The notes under the pieces are model-generated. The model was not told the origin of the DNA and made no database searches. It saw only the letters and a list, made by a program, of their open reading frames with translations. From an uncultured Opitutia bacterium (GTDB lineage Bacteria > Verrucomicrobiota > Verrucomicrobiia > Opitutales > Opitutaceae): 64,000 nt of DNA. The DNA is taken from positions 124,001 to 188,000 of the forward strand of contig CAIMFY010000017.1 of NCBI GenBank assembly GCA_903840415.1, written 5' to 3'. Positions 16,483 through 25,878 of this stretch are shown in pieces; the first letter of the stretch is position 1; every line of letters begins with the position of its first letter. Position numbers and translations under genes: made by a program.

Positions 16483-17778
16483 ATGAATTCGTCCGCCCCC
16501 ACTCGTCTCCTTCGCGCCATCGCTTTTTCCCTCGCGGTCTTGAGCCCGGCAGCGTTGCCCGCCGCCGACGTCGCTCCCGCCGCCAACGAACCACCTACCT
16601 CGTGGATCGATTCCGACACCGGCCACCGCGTGATCCGGCTCACCCGCGAACCGGGTTCCGACAGTTTTTATTTCAACTACAACGCCTTCACCCCGGACGG
16701 AAAGAAGATGGCGCTCATCACGCCGCGCGGCGGCATCGGCGTGGTCGACCTCACCACGTTTGAGGAAAGGGCACTCGTGCAAGGCCCCGCCAAAACGATC
16801 ATCGTCGGCTCCAAGACGCCTAAGCTCTATTACACCAAGAACACGAAGGATCCGTATTTTTCCGAGCTCTGGTCCGTCAACCTCGACACCGGCGAAACCA
16901 AGAAACTCGCTGACCTTCCGCGACGCGCCAGCGTCGTCACCATCAACGCCGATGAGACGCTCGGCGCTGGCACGTTCATCGAGGGTGACGCCAACGCCGG
17001 TGGCGCCTACGACGGCACCCCGCAACAATCGCCGTCGCGCATGTCCGCCACCAACCTCGGCGAACCTGCCAACAAGGGCGAGCTGATGGCCCGCCGCCTC
17101 GCCGCGAAGCTGCCGGTCACGATGTTCACGATCGATCTGCGGTCGGGCAAAATCACGAACCTAATCGAGCATAGCACCGACTGGCTCAACCACCTCCAGT
17201 TTTCGCCAAAAGTCCCCACGCTCCTGATGTATTGCCACGAGGGCGCGTGGCAGCAGGTCGATCGCATCTGGACCGTCCGCACCGACGGCACGCAAAACCA
17301 GTTGATCCACCGCCGGCAGATGGAAATGGAAATCGCCGGCCACGAGTGGTGGGGCGCCGATGGTCAGACGATTTTCTACCAACTCCATTTTCCGCGCGGC
17401 GGCCGCGTCTCTTTCATCGCGAGCTACAACGTCGCCACCCAGGAGCGCACTTGGCTGCAATACAACCCCGATCAGTCGTCGATCCACGACAACTCGTCGC
17501 CCGACGGGAAACTCTTCTGCGGCGACGGCGACAATCGCTCTCCGTGGATTTTTCTCTTCCGCCCGAAGCTCGTCGAAAACCGCGGCACCGTCGGTGATCA
17601 CCTGATCAAAGGCGGCTATCTCGAGTCGGAAAAACTCGTGAACATGGCGAAGCAGAACTACCGCCTGGAACCGAACCCGATGTTTACGCCCGACATGAAG
17701 TTCATCGTCTTTCGCTCGAACATCCTCGGTCCCGATTACGCGTTCGCCGTCGAAGTCGCGAAGGCGAAGGCACCGTAA
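16483..17778 (+). CDS. Secreted oligogalacturonide lyase-like beta-propeller (PL22-like)
   Basis: 431 residues from ATG 16483, with a signal peptide (LLRAIAFSLAVLSPAALPAA). The rest resembles oligogalacturonate lyases: a beta-propeller with NHLQFSPKVPTLLMYCHEG, GHEWWGADGQTIFYQ and IHDNSSPDGKLFCGDGD. These enzymes cleave pectin-derived oligogalacturonides to 4-deoxy-5-keto-uronate. An export signal is notable because classical oligogalacturonate lyases are intracellular; this member may act in the periplasm. It is followed 15 bases later by an esterase in the same orientation, consistent with joint pectin breakdown. Specificity is a family-level inference. Confidence 0.8.
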   Translation: MNSSAPTRLLRAIAFSLAVLSPAALPAADVAPAANEPPTSWIDSDTGHRVIRLTREPGSDSFYFNYNAFTPDGKKMALITPRGGIGVVDLTTFEERALVQGPAKTIIVGSKTPKLYYTKNTKDPYFSELWSVNLDTGETKKLADLPRRASVVTINADETLGAGTFIEGDANAGGAYDGTPQQSPSRMSATNLGEPANKGELMARRLAAKLPVTMFTIDLRSGKITNLIEHSTDWLNHLQFSPKVPTLLMYCHEGAWQQVDRIWTVRTDGTQNQLIHRRQMEMEIAGHEWWGADGQTIFYQLHFPRGGRVSFIASYNVATQERTWLQYNPDQSSIHDNSSPDGKLFCGDGDNRSPWIFLFRPKLVENRGTVGDHLIKGGYLESEKLVNMAKQNYRLEPNPMFTPDMKFIVFRSNILGPDYAFAVEVAKAKAP

Positions 17779-17793
17779 CCCCCACTTCCTCCC

Positions 17794-18717
17794 ATGCACT
17801 TGCGCGGCTTATTCTTTTCGCTCATCGGTTCGCTTTCGGTGACGTGTGCGGCCGAGATTCCGGACGTCATCCCGCTCTGGCCGGGCGCAGCTCCCGGCTC
17901 GGAGCAGCTCACCATCGCGGAGAGAATCACCGAGCGCAGCACGGACCCCGCGAAGCCCGACCGCATCTTTACCCAGATCGTCACACCGTCGCTCTCGGTG
18001 CACCGGCCCGAGAAACCCAACGGCATCGCCGTGATCGTCGCTCCGGGCGGCGGCTACCAGCGCATCGTGATCGACAAGGAAGGGCCCGACACTTCCGCTT
18101 GGCTGAACCGACTCGGTATCACTGCGTTCGTCCTGAAATACCGGTTGCCGGGCGAAGGCCACGAAAACGCGAAGGACGTCGCACTCCAGGATGCGCAGCG
18201 GGCGATGCGTGTCATCCGCGCCCACGCCGCCGAATGGGGGCTCGACCCGGCACGCATCGGCTTTCTCGGCTACTCGGCCGGCGGGCATCTCTCCGCGTCG
18301 CTCGAATTCTTCTTTGACCGCAAAATCTACCCACCGATCGATGCCGCCGACCAGCTCAGTGCGCGGCCGGATTTTTCCGTGCTCGGCTATGCTCCGGCGG
18401 GCGCCCGGGGCCCGCGCCCAGCGTCCCTCGCCGGACTGACGCCACGGCAACTACTCGACTGGGACTACAAGATCGAGGCGACACCCGGCGTGAAATATCC
18501 GCCGACCTTTATCCTGCAAGCCGACGATGACCCAACGGTGAACCCGCAGAACGCAGCGACAATCTATCTCGCATTGAAGCAAAACGGCACGCCGGTGGAG
18601 ATGCATGTGTTTCGTCGCGGTGGCCACGGCTTCGGCATCCGCGATGCGAAGGGCCCGGTCACCCACTGGCCTGATCTCTGCGCGGAGTGGATGAAGGAAA
18701 TCGGCGTGCTCCACTGA
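17794..18717 (+). CDS. Secreted alpha/beta-hydrolase, carbohydrate-esterase-like
   Basis: 307 residues with a signal peptide ending near CAAEIP. The hydrolase fold shows an oxyanion motif APGGGYQRI, the nucleophile Ser161 in GYSAGGH, an acid residue in ADDDPTV (Asp245 or 246) and His278 in GGHGFG. It resembles bacterial acetyl-xylan/pectin-type esterases often encoded beside polysaccharide lyases. It follows the lyase gene at 15 bases, so the pair is probably one operon. The likely role is removing acetyl or methyl groups from hemicellulose or pectin fragments in the periplasm. Confidence 0.83.
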   Translation: MHLRGLFFSLIGSLSVTCAAEIPDVIPLWPGAAPGSEQLTIAERITERSTDPAKPDRIFTQIVTPSLSVHRPEKPNGIAVIVAPGGGYQRIVIDKEGPDTSAWLNRLGITAFVLKYRLPGEGHENAKDVALQDAQRAMRVIRAHAAEWGLDPARIGFLGYSAGGHLSASLEFFFDRKIYPPIDAADQLSARPDFSVLGYAPAGARGPRPASLAGLTPRQLLDWDYKIEATPGVKYPPTFILQADDDPTVNPQNAATIYLALKQNGTPVEMHVFRRGGHGFGIRDAKGPVTHWPDLCAEWMKEIGVLH

Positions 18718-18735
18718 CACGCCGCGATCAGTTTT

Positions 18736-20598
18736 TCACTTCGCGAAATCCAGTTCAGGTCGGAGTTCGTTCAAGATTGGATTTTCCAGGCCCGCGAGAA
18801 TCGGTGCACTCGGTCCCACGAGATCGAAGACAACGACTTCGTTGCGCCCGGCGTGAAGCCAAACGCCCGGGACATAGGCGGTCTGCGTCGGCCCGATATT
18901 CCAGAATCGAGCAAGGCACCGCCCATTGATCCACACCACACCTTTGCCCAGCGATCGAAGATCGAGAAACGTGTCAGCCGGCGATTTCAGTTCAAAACTC
19001 CCGCGCCAAAACGCCGGCGCCTTCTGCGGTTCCGTTCCCGCATCTGCCGATTTCCATTTCAACCCCGCGAGCATCGGAGCCTCGAGGCCAAGTGGAAACA
19101 CTTCCCACGGCGTGAGCACCGTCACGCCCGTCGCCGTCACAAGTTTGACTGGCCCTACTAGGCCTTTGCGATCGTGGATCTCTTGGCCAAAGTTGATGTG
19201 GCCCGCCGTGTCGACGAGCACATCGAGCCGCGCCGCCGCCGCACGTTCGGTCAGCGCGACCGAGGTTGCCTTGCCCCGCCGATCGATCACACCGACCTGC
19301 CGACCGTCGACAAACACCCACACAAAATCTCGAGGCTGCCCGAGTTCCAATGTCGCTGCCGGACCCGCCGGAAGCGTCGTGCGATAGAGCATGGCGCCGC
19401 GCCCCTGATCGTAGGCTTCCATGTTGCGCGGTTGCATATCCGCGATCGACGCCGGCAGATTTTCGAACAGCGCCGCGCGCTCCGTCAGCGCGAATTTCGC
19501 CACGCTCATCACCAGCCGGGGCGCGGGTGGTTCGGGCAGCGTTTCGCCCGGCGCGAGATATTTCTTCATCAGCTCGCGGGTCGCCGAAAATTTCTCCGCC
19601 GCCCAGCCGGCCTCGCTGATCGGTGCGTCGTAGTCGTAGCTGCTCACGTCCGGCTTAAACGGCCGGTCGGTGCCCGACCAGCGCCCAAACGTCGTCCCAC
19701 CGTGCGCCAAGTAGATGCTGAACGACGCGCCCATCTTCAGCATCGTCTCAAGGTCGGCGAGGTAGCTCGCCGTTTTTCCCGTGTGATGCTCCACGCCCCA
19801 CGTATCGAACCATCCCGGATAAAATTCCCCGCACATCAACGGTCCCGTCGGCTGCACCGCACGCAACGCCGCAAACGCCTTCTCCGGCTCCTTCCCAAAA
19901 TTCACCACTTGAAATAGATCGCTCCGCAGCCCGTTGCGCAGATCGCCTGGCGGGTTGCACGCGAAGAGCGGCACGTCGAACCCGCCGTCAACCAGCGCCG
20001 ATCGCACGTCGCCCATGTAGCCCGCGTCCTTGCCATACGAGCCATACTCGTTCTCCACCTGCACGAGGACGATCGGCCCGCCGTGCGTCACTTGCTGCGG
20101 CCCGAGCACGCGGCCGACTTCCTTCAGCCATCCGCGCGTGGCCGCCATAAACGCCTCGTCGCGCGTCCGCAGCTTGATGTCCGGCTGCTTCAGGAGCCAC
20201 CACGGCAACCCACCGCCCTCCCACTCCGCACAAGCATACGGTCCCGGCCGCAACACCACCCACAGCCCTTCCTCTTGCGCAATGCGGCAAAACTCCGCCG
20301 CGTCCGCCGGCCCGCTCCAATCATACTCGCCCTGCGTCCACTCATGAAAATTCCAAAACAGATAGGCACACACCGCGTTGAGCCCCATCGCACGACACAT
20401 CTGCAACCGGTGACGCCACTCCTCGTGTGGCACACGGGCAAAATGAATCTCCCCGCACCGAATCTGCAGCGGCTTCCCATCGAGCAGAAAGTCTCTCTCA
20501 CCGATGGAAAATACATGAGACCGCGTCGGTTGAGCTGAAGCCAAAGCCAACCAACCAACGCAAAGCAATCCGAGCGAAAATCGAGTGATCTTGTTCAT
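18736..20598 (-). CDS. Beta-galactosidase, glycoside hydrolase family 35
   Basis: 620 residues with an N-terminal signal peptide (LGLLCVGWLALASA). The GH35 catalytic barrel is evident: RPGPYACAEWEGGGLPWWL, VENEYGSYG with the acid/base Glu184, and GEFYPGWFDTWG with the nucleophile Glu258. C-terminal beta domains contain GKGVVWINGRCLARFW, a jelly-roll segment typical of the family. It removes terminal beta-galactosyl residues from oligosaccharides or pectic side chains. It converges on the esterase (18 bases between the stops) and probably belongs functionally with the lyase/esterase pair. Confidence 0.94.
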   Translation of the reverse strand: MNKITRFSLGLLCVGWLALASAQPTRSHVFSIGERDFLLDGKPLQIRCGEIHFARVPHEEWRHRLQMCRAMGLNAVCAYLFWNFHEWTQGEYDWSGPADAAEFCRIAQEEGLWVVLRPGPYACAEWEGGGLPWWLLKQPDIKLRTRDEAFMAATRGWLKEVGRVLGPQQVTHGGPIVLVQVENEYGSYGKDAGYMGDVRSALVDGGFDVPLFACNPPGDLRNGLRSDLFQVVNFGKEPEKAFAALRAVQPTGPLMCGEFYPGWFDTWGVEHHTGKTASYLADLETMLKMGASFSIYLAHGGTTFGRWSGTDRPFKPDVSSYDYDAPISEAGWAAEKFSATRELMKKYLAPGETLPEPPAPRLVMSVAKFALTERAALFENLPASIADMQPRNMEAYDQGRGAMLYRTTLPAGPAATLELGQPRDFVWVFVDGRQVGVIDRRGKATSVALTERAAAARLDVLVDTAGHINFGQEIHDRKGLVGPVKLVTATGVTVLTPWEVFPLGLEAPMLAGLKWKSADAGTEPQKAPAFWRGSFELKSPADTFLDLRSLGKGVVWINGRCLARFWNIGPTQTAYVPGVWLHAGRNEVVVFDLVGPSAPILAGLENPILNELRPELDFAK

Positions 20599-20963
20599 GG
20601 AGAATAGTGCGAAGCTTGCCCAAGGCTGGACCTCGTTGACCAGTCAGGATTGGGAAAACTATAAACGAAGCCATCTCATCCGCTCCATTCTCTTGATCTA
20701 CATCTGTTTTCCTCCCGAACATTTTGTCATTAATTCGCCCATTTCTACCTTCGCTCGCCGGCGTGATCGCTTCTCTGCCGAGACTGGATCAGCAAGATTC
20801 CGAGCAAAATTCCACTATTAGTTTGTCTCACCGTGCCGCACTATTTGCCCGTTCATTAGCAGCGCGCGCGCAAAACGCACTCAGACGGTCCCGCTACTAC
20901 CCCGCGGAGAACTGCGCATCTGCCTTTCGCTGCGCCGGTGCGCTCAGCAATCTGTCACAACGT
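20599..20963. other. Divergent intergenic region between GH35 gene and flavin oxygenase gene
   Basis: About 365 bases with no convincing gene. The stretch near 20690-20760 is clearly AT-richer than its surroundings and is the likely place for the divergent promoters. The upstream part of the downstream frame is open here, but its predicted residues look non-coding, so I placed the start at 20964. No tRNA, riboswitch or long repeat is seen. Confidence 0.4.
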
Positions 20964-22430
20964 ATGACGATGCAGCATCCAACGATTATTCAGGGCGGCA
21001 TGGGCGTGGCGGTTTCCAACTGGAAGCTCGCGCGCGCCGTGTCGGTGCAGGGCGAACTCGGTGTAGTCTCGGGCACGGCCCTCGCCATGGTCCTCGCACG
21101 GCGGCTGCAGGCCGGCGATCTGGATGGCGCGATGCGCCGGGCCCTCGCTCATTTTCCGTTTCCTGCCGTCGCCGAGCGCGTGCTCGCTGCGCATTTCTTG
21201 CCCGACGGCAAAGCAGCCGATGATTCATTTAAGCTGACGCCGCTGCCCACGTTTCAACCCGGCCCAGCGCTCACCGAACTGACAGTCGCGGGAGGCTTTG
21301 TTGAGGTCTTTCTCGCTAAGGAGGGCCACGGCGGCCTCGTCGGGATGAATCTCCTCGAAAAAATCCAACTCCCCACGTTACCGACTTTGTTCGGTGCGAT
21401 GCTGGCCGACGTGGACTACGTGCTCGTCGGCGCCGGTATTCCGCGTGCCATCCCGGGTATCCTCGACCGCCTGGCGGCGGGTGAAGTGGCGGAGATGAAG
21501 CTCGATGTCGCGGGCGCGCTGCCCACCGACGACTTCACGGCCAGATTCGATCCGCAGCTGTTTTGGCGCGGACCAGCGCGACCGCTTCGACGGCCGCAGT
21601 TTCTCGCGATTGTCTCGTCGGCGACGTTGGCCATTACGCTGGCAAAAAAATCCACCGGACACGTCAACGGTTTCGTCGTCGAAGGCGATCTCGCGGGCGG
21701 CCACAATGCGCCGCCACGTGGCGCCCTCCAACTCGACGCCACCGGCCAACCCATCTACGGTCCGCGCGACACGCCCGATCTCGAGAAAATCCGCGAACTC
21801 GCGCTTCCATTCTGGCTCGCCGGATCGTATGCGCGGCCGGAAAAACTGCTGGAAGCGCAGCGCCTTGGCGCCACCGGTATTCAGGTCGGCACCGCGTTCG
21901 CGTTTTGCGCGGAGTCCGGCATCGCTCCGGAGTGGAAACGTGAAGTTATCCGCACTATCCGGGCCGGAATCGCCCGCGTGTTTACCGATCCGGTGGCGTC
22001 ACCCACGGGGTTTCCCTTTAAGGTGGCCACAGTGCCGGGCACCATGTCGGAGTCCGGCGTTTATGCCGCTCGCGAACGCATCTGTGATCTCGGTTTCCTG
22101 CGCCAACTCTACCGGAAAATCGACGGCAGTGTCGGCTATCGCTGCGCCAGCGAACCGATCGAGGATTTCCTCCGCAAAGGCGGAGAACTCGCCGAGACGA
22201 TCGGCCGTAAATGCCTGTGCAACGGCCTCGCAGCCACCGTCGGCCTTGGCCAGACGCGTGATGGCGAAGCTGAGCCCGCACTGGTGACAGCGGGCAACGA
22301 ACTCGTCGATCTCGCGCGACTCTTCTGCGCCAACGCCGATTCCTACACCGCCGCCGATGTGCTGAATTATCTGCGCGGCATCGTGGCGGAAGCGACCGAG
22401 GAGGCTCCCGCAGCATTCAGCGTCGCCTGA
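20964..22430 (+). CDS. Nitronate monooxygenase / 2-nitropropane dioxygenase family flavoprotein
   Basis: 488 residues from ATG 20964. The N-terminus PTIIQGGMGVAVSNWKLA is the FMN-barrel start of the NPD family. Later segments ADVDYVLVGAGIPRAIPGIL, GHVNGFVVEGDLAGGHNAPP and RLGATGIQVGTAFAFCAESG are the flavin/phosphate-binding stretches. Members oxidise nitronates or serve as enoyl reductase-like enzymes (PfaD, FabK). The protein is longer than simple NPDs and shares length with PfaD-like forms, but no polyketide/PUFA synthase genes are nearby. Precise substrate unknown. Confidence 0.83.
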   Translation: MTMQHPTIIQGGMGVAVSNWKLARAVSVQGELGVVSGTALAMVLARRLQAGDLDGAMRRALAHFPFPAVAERVLAAHFLPDGKAADDSFKLTPLPTFQPGPALTELTVAGGFVEVFLAKEGHGGLVGMNLLEKIQLPTLPTLFGAMLADVDYVLVGAGIPRAIPGILDRLAAGEVAEMKLDVAGALPTDDFTARFDPQLFWRGPARPLRRPQFLAIVSSATLAITLAKKSTGHVNGFVVEGDLAGGHNAPPRGALQLDATGQPIYGPRDTPDLEKIRELALPFWLAGSYARPEKLLEAQRLGATGIQVGTAFAFCAESGIAPEWKREVIRTIRAGIARVFTDPVASPTGFPFKVATVPGTMSESGVYAARERICDLGFLRQLYRKIDGSVGYRCASEPIEDFLRKGGELAETIGRKCLCNGLAATVGLGQTRDGEAEPALVTAGNELVDLARLFCANADSYTAADVLNYLRGIVAEATEEAPAAFSVA

Positions 22431-22570
22431 GCGTCCCTATGAATCGACCGTGCGTGACTCGAGTTGGCGGAGTGACGATACTGGCGTGGAATTATCGCGC
22501 TGGCTCCCGCAGTTGGACGTGAATCTGAATTGCGCCGGCGCCACGCCGCGCCATATTTCGGATCGTTCGC

Positions 22571-23377
22571 ATGTCCGCTCAATCTTGTCGCCGATTATTG
22601 CTGGTCGGAGCATTGGCTTGCATCGGTCTTTTTGCCGTGTGGCTGCTGCTGCCACTGCTTGGAGAAGCGGCGCCAAGATTTGCCGGGATGGGCGTGGTCG
22701 GGACGCCGGTAGCGATCATTAGCGTCAAAGATCCTCTTCAGGTCTTCGTTAACAACGCCGCGTTTCTCGGCGTGATGCTGCTCACCCAGTGGGCGTTCCT
22801 GCGACCGGTTCGACGCGCCGCGCCACACGGTGCGGGCGCCGTCCGTCCGCGCTGGCATGCGGTGCTCGCCGTCGCCTTTGTCACCACCCTGCTCAGCACC
22901 GCGTTCGTCGCGACGATTTTGGAATGGCCAGATTGGTGGAAGACCGTGATCGGCGCGGACAGCCGTTTCGGACCGCCGGTGTTGCACGCGATGCTCGTGG
23001 CCTGGGCGGGATGGTTTGTCGTGTTCTTCGTGTATTTTCGTCGCGGCGATTTTCTCGCGAAGGCTGAGATCCTCGTGCGGGCGCTGATTCGCGGCAGTTG
23101 CCTCGAACTGATCCTCGCCATCCCGACCCATGCGTTTGTCTACCGGCGGAATGGCGACGATTGCTACTGTGCGCGCGGTTCCTACACGGGCCTCGTGTTC
23201 GGCACCGCGGTGCTGGTCTGGGCCTTCGGCCCGGGACTGGTCCTCCTGTTGTGGCGCGAAAAACAACGCCGCGAACCCATCCTGCAGCGGCTCTGTCCGC
23301 AATGCGGCTCGTCGCTCGATCCCGTGGTGGTTCCGGGATCAGTCTGCCCACAGTGCAGCCGCGCCAGCGGACGTTGA
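22571..23377 (+). CDS. Membrane protein with C-terminal zinc-ribbon, function unknown
   Basis: 268 residues. About five to six hydrophobic segments are visible (for example near 8-30, 55-75, 95-118, 140-160 and 200-222). The C-terminus has two CxxC pairs, CPQCGSS and CPQCSR, forming a zinc-ribbon on the cytoplasmic side. The pattern is common in uncharacterised verrucomicrobial and planctomycetal membrane proteins. It lies between the flavin oxygenase gene and an M20 peptidase gene with ordinary spacing, so no operon role is evident. I do not recognise a family that would give it a function. Confidence 0.6.
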   Translation: MSAQSCRRLLLVGALACIGLFAVWLLLPLLGEAAPRFAGMGVVGTPVAIISVKDPLQVFVNNAAFLGVMLLTQWAFLRPVRRAAPHGAGAVRPRWHAVLAVAFVTTLLSTAFVATILEWPDWWKTVIGADSRFGPPVLHAMLVAWAGWFVVFFVYFRRGDFLAKAEILVRALIRGSCLELILAIPTHAFVYRRNGDDCYCARGSYTGLVFGTAVLVWAFGPGLVLLLWREKQRREPILQRLCPQCGSSLDPVVVPGSVCPQCSRASGR

Positions 23378-23444
23378 AAACCGACTCGAAAATCCGCCGG
23401 GCTTGATCGCCGCGCATCGCCGACTCAACTTCAACCCCTCAACC

Positions 23445-24695
23445 ATGCGACAACTCCGTTCCCTCCTCCCCTGCATTCTCATTCTGCCGTTCGCCACCGC
23501 ATTCGCGGCCCCCGGCGATCCTGCCGTGTTGAAGGACGATCCGGCGATCAAGGCCGCCTTCGCCGCCGTGTTGAAAAACGAACCCGAAATGATCGAACTT
23601 CAGGCGCGGCTCTGCGCGATTCCCGCCCCGCCTTTCAAGGAGGAAGTGCGCGCCGCCGAGCTCAAAAAACTTTTCGAACACTACGGTCTGAAAAACGTGT
23701 TCATCGATAAAATCGGCAACGTCGTCGGCACGCGGCCCGGCGCGAAACCGCGGCCCAACGTCCTCATCCAGGCACACCTCGACACCGTGTTCCCCGCCGG
23801 CACTGACGTCACCGTCAAGCGCGATGGCGCGATCCTCCGAGCGCCCGGCATCGGCGACGACACTCGTGGCCTCGCGGCACTCCTTGCCACGATTCGTGGG
23901 CTCGACGACGCGAAAGTGCAGACGCCCGGCACGATCACATTCGTGGCGAATGTCGGCGAGGAAGGTCTCGGCGATCTCCGTGGCACGAAGCAGCTCTTCA
24001 AGGAAACGCTCAAAGATCAAATCGACTACTTCATCTCGATCGACGGCTCCGATCCGGCGCAAATTGTGTTTGCGGGCGTGGGTAGCTACCGGTTCCACGT
24101 CACGTTCAATGGCCCGGGAGGCCACAGCTACGGGGCGTTCGGCCTCGTCAATCCCGTGCATGCCCTCGGCCGCGCCATCGCGAAAATTGACGCCATCCAG
24201 GTGCCCGTGAATCCGAAGACGACGTTCAACGTCGGTGTCATCGGCGGCGGCACCTCCGTCAACTCGATCCCGTTTGAAGGCTGGTTCGAGGTGGACATGC
24301 GCTCCCCCGACGCGGCCTCGCTCGAAACCACGAAGGGAAAAATCCTCGCCGCGATCGACGAGGCGGTCGTCGAGGAAAACGCGCGTTGGAAAAACAAAGG
24401 CACCATCACCGTCGACGTCAAAAACGTCGGCTATCGCCCGTGCGGCCAGACTCCGCCCGAATCGCCCATCGTCGCCACCGCGCAATCGGCCGTGCGCGCA
24501 GTCGGGCTGCGTCCATTACTCACCGCGAGTTCCACTGATTCCAATGTCCCGATGCAGCTCGGCGTGCCCGCTGTCACCATCGGCGGTGGTGGCATCGCCA
24601 AGGATGCACATGCGCTCACCGAGAGTTTCGATCCGAAGGATTCCTGGAAAGGCGTGCAATACGCGCTGCTGCTCGTAGTCGCGCTCGCGCAATAG
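23445..24695 (+). CDS. Secreted M20-family metallopeptidase
   Basis: 416 residues from ATG 23445 with a signal peptide (LLPCILILPFATAFA). M20 metal and catalytic residues are visible: His111 and Asp113 in AHLDTV, the bridging Asp138 in GDDTRG, and Glu172/Glu173 in GEEGLGD. A lid-domain dimerisation segment GPGGHSYGAFGLVNP follows. Members are di-zinc peptidases or amidohydrolases such as PepT or CPG2-like enzymes acting on peptides or acyl-amino acids. The signal peptide implies periplasmic action. The gene is followed by a hairpin with a T-run. Confidence 0.9.
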   Translation: MRQLRSLLPCILILPFATAFAAPGDPAVLKDDPAIKAAFAAVLKNEPEMIELQARLCAIPAPPFKEEVRAAELKKLFEHYGLKNVFIDKIGNVVGTRPGAKPRPNVLIQAHLDTVFPAGTDVTVKRDGAILRAPGIGDDTRGLAALLATIRGLDDAKVQTPGTITFVANVGEEGLGDLRGTKQLFKETLKDQIDYFISIDGSDPAQIVFAGVGSYRFHVTFNGPGGHSYGAFGLVNPVHALGRAIAKIDAIQVPVNPKTTFNVGVIGGGTSVNSIPFEGWFEVDMRSPDAASLETTKGKILAAIDEAVVEENARWKNKGTITVDVKNVGYRPCGQTPPESPIVATAQSAVRAVGLRPLLTASSTDSNVPMQLGVPAVTIGGGGIAKDAHALTESFDPKDSWKGVQYALLLVVALAQ

Positions 24696-24703
24696 CCAGA
24701 TGT

Positions 24704-24742
24704 GGTGGCGGCGGTCTGTGACCACCGCTACCGAGCTTTTTT
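24704..24742 (+). terminator. Hairpin with T-run, terminator and/or REP-like palindrome
   Basis: GGTGGCGGCGGTC at 24704-24716 pairs with GACCACCGCTACC at 24720-24732 (11 of 13 Watson-Crick, two G-T), with loop TGT. Four bases later there are six T residues (24737-24742). It sits 8 bases after the M20 peptidase stop. The palindrome also resembles dispersed REP-like elements, so both readings are possible. Confidence 0.6.
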
Positions 24743-24880
24743 GCGCCCGAATGTTACATTCCGGCGACGGCCTACCACCGCGCCCGTCCACGACTTGACC
24801 GTGTCCGCCACCTTGCTTCCGTCGCGAGCGCGGTTTAGTTCTCATTTGCCGCCCACCACATCTTTTCCGCCCTTTTGGCC

Positions 24881-25810
24881 ATGCCCAAGCACCCTCAATT
24901 CAAAGACAACCAGTTCATCAAACGCGTCCACCAGGAGCTGATCGACGACTACGACGAGGAGCTGGAGATGGAGCGCGACGACTGGGAGGTCACTAATCCC
25001 GGCGGAAAATCGCGACCGCTGGAACACGACTCTGACCGCGAGGAGCGCAACCAATACTTCAAGGAGCTCTTCCGCCTCCAAGGCGAGCTCGTGAAGATGC
25101 ACGACTGGATCGTCGACACCGGTTACAGGCTTGTGATCGTCTTCGAGGGGCGCGATGCCGCTGGCAAGGGCGGCGTCATCAAACGCATCACGCAGCGGCT
25201 CAACCCGCGGGTTGCCCGCGTTGCCGCCCTCCCCGCCCCGACCGACCGCGAGAAATCGCAGTGGTATTTTCAGCGCTACGTCGCGCACCTTCCAGCCGCT
25301 GGCGAAATGGTGCTCTTCGATCGCAGCTGGTATAATCGGGCCGGCGTCGAACGCGTGATGGGCTTCTGCAACGATGCGGAATACGAGGAATTTTTCCGCT
25401 CGGTGCCAGAGTTTGAAAAAATGCTCGTCCGCTCCGGCGTCCGCGTGATCAAATATTGGTTCTCGATTTCGGATGAGGAGCAGGAGTTTCGTTTCCGCTG
25501 CCGCATCAACGATCCATTCAAGCAATGGAAGCTGAGCCCGATGGATCTGGAGGCTCGACGCCGCTGGGAACTCTATACCAAGGCCAAGGAAGTCATGCTC
25601 CAGCGCACGCACATCACCGAGGCGCCGTGGTGGGTCGTGCCGGGAGTGAACAAGAAAAAGGCGCGGCTGAACTGCATCCACCACCTCCTCACGCAGGTGC
25701 CCTACCGCGAAGTCGCTCATACGCCGATCGAGCTCCCGCCCCGCGAATACCATCCCGACTACACCCGCGGCCCCACGCCGGAGGAGATTCTGATCCCACA
25801 GGTCTATTAA
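24881..25810 (+). CDS. ppk2: Polyphosphate kinase 2 (PPK2)
   Basis: 309 residues from ATG 24881. The P-loop GRDAAGKGG (lysine at about 96) and the Walker B/lid motif LFDRSWYNRAGVE (Asp147) are the PPK2 signature. ITEAPWWVVPGVNKKKARLN with the EAPW stretch is conserved in class I PPK2s. These enzymes transfer phosphate between polyphosphate and nucleotides, usually phosphorylating GDP or ADP. It is a monocistronic-looking gene behind the hairpin at 24704-24742. A TTG two codons upstream is an alternative start. Confidence 0.95.
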   Translation: MPKHPQFKDNQFIKRVHQELIDDYDEELEMERDDWEVTNPGGKSRPLEHDSDREERNQYFKELFRLQGELVKMHDWIVDTGYRLVIVFEGRDAAGKGGVIKRITQRLNPRVARVAALPAPTDREKSQWYFQRYVAHLPAAGEMVLFDRSWYNRAGVERVMGFCNDAEYEEFFRSVPEFEKMLVRSGVRVIKYWFSISDEEQEFRFRCRINDPFKQWKLSPMDLEARRRWELYTKAKEVMLQRTHITEAPWWVVPGVNKKKARLNCIHHLLTQVPYREVAHTPIELPPREYHPDYTRGPTPEEILIPQVY

Positions 25811-25838
25811 GGGCCTGAAGGAGTGCGCGGGATTTTGA

Positions 25839-25861
25839 CTAAACGACCAATCTGCGTTTAG
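25839..25861. repeat. 7-base inverted repeat between ppk2 and the small protein gene
   Basis: CTAAACG at 25839-25845 pairs perfectly with CGTTTAG at 25855-25861 over a 9-base loop. There is no T-run, so it is either a weak transcription hairpin or an operator for the small downstream gene. Confidence 0.3.
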
Positions 25862-25878
25862 CTCATGGCGTTCCCGCC

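Noticed and set aside
20724-20963. N-terminal extension of the flavin oxygenase frame
   Set aside because: The residues look non-coding, and the FMN-barrel start begins just after ATG 20964.
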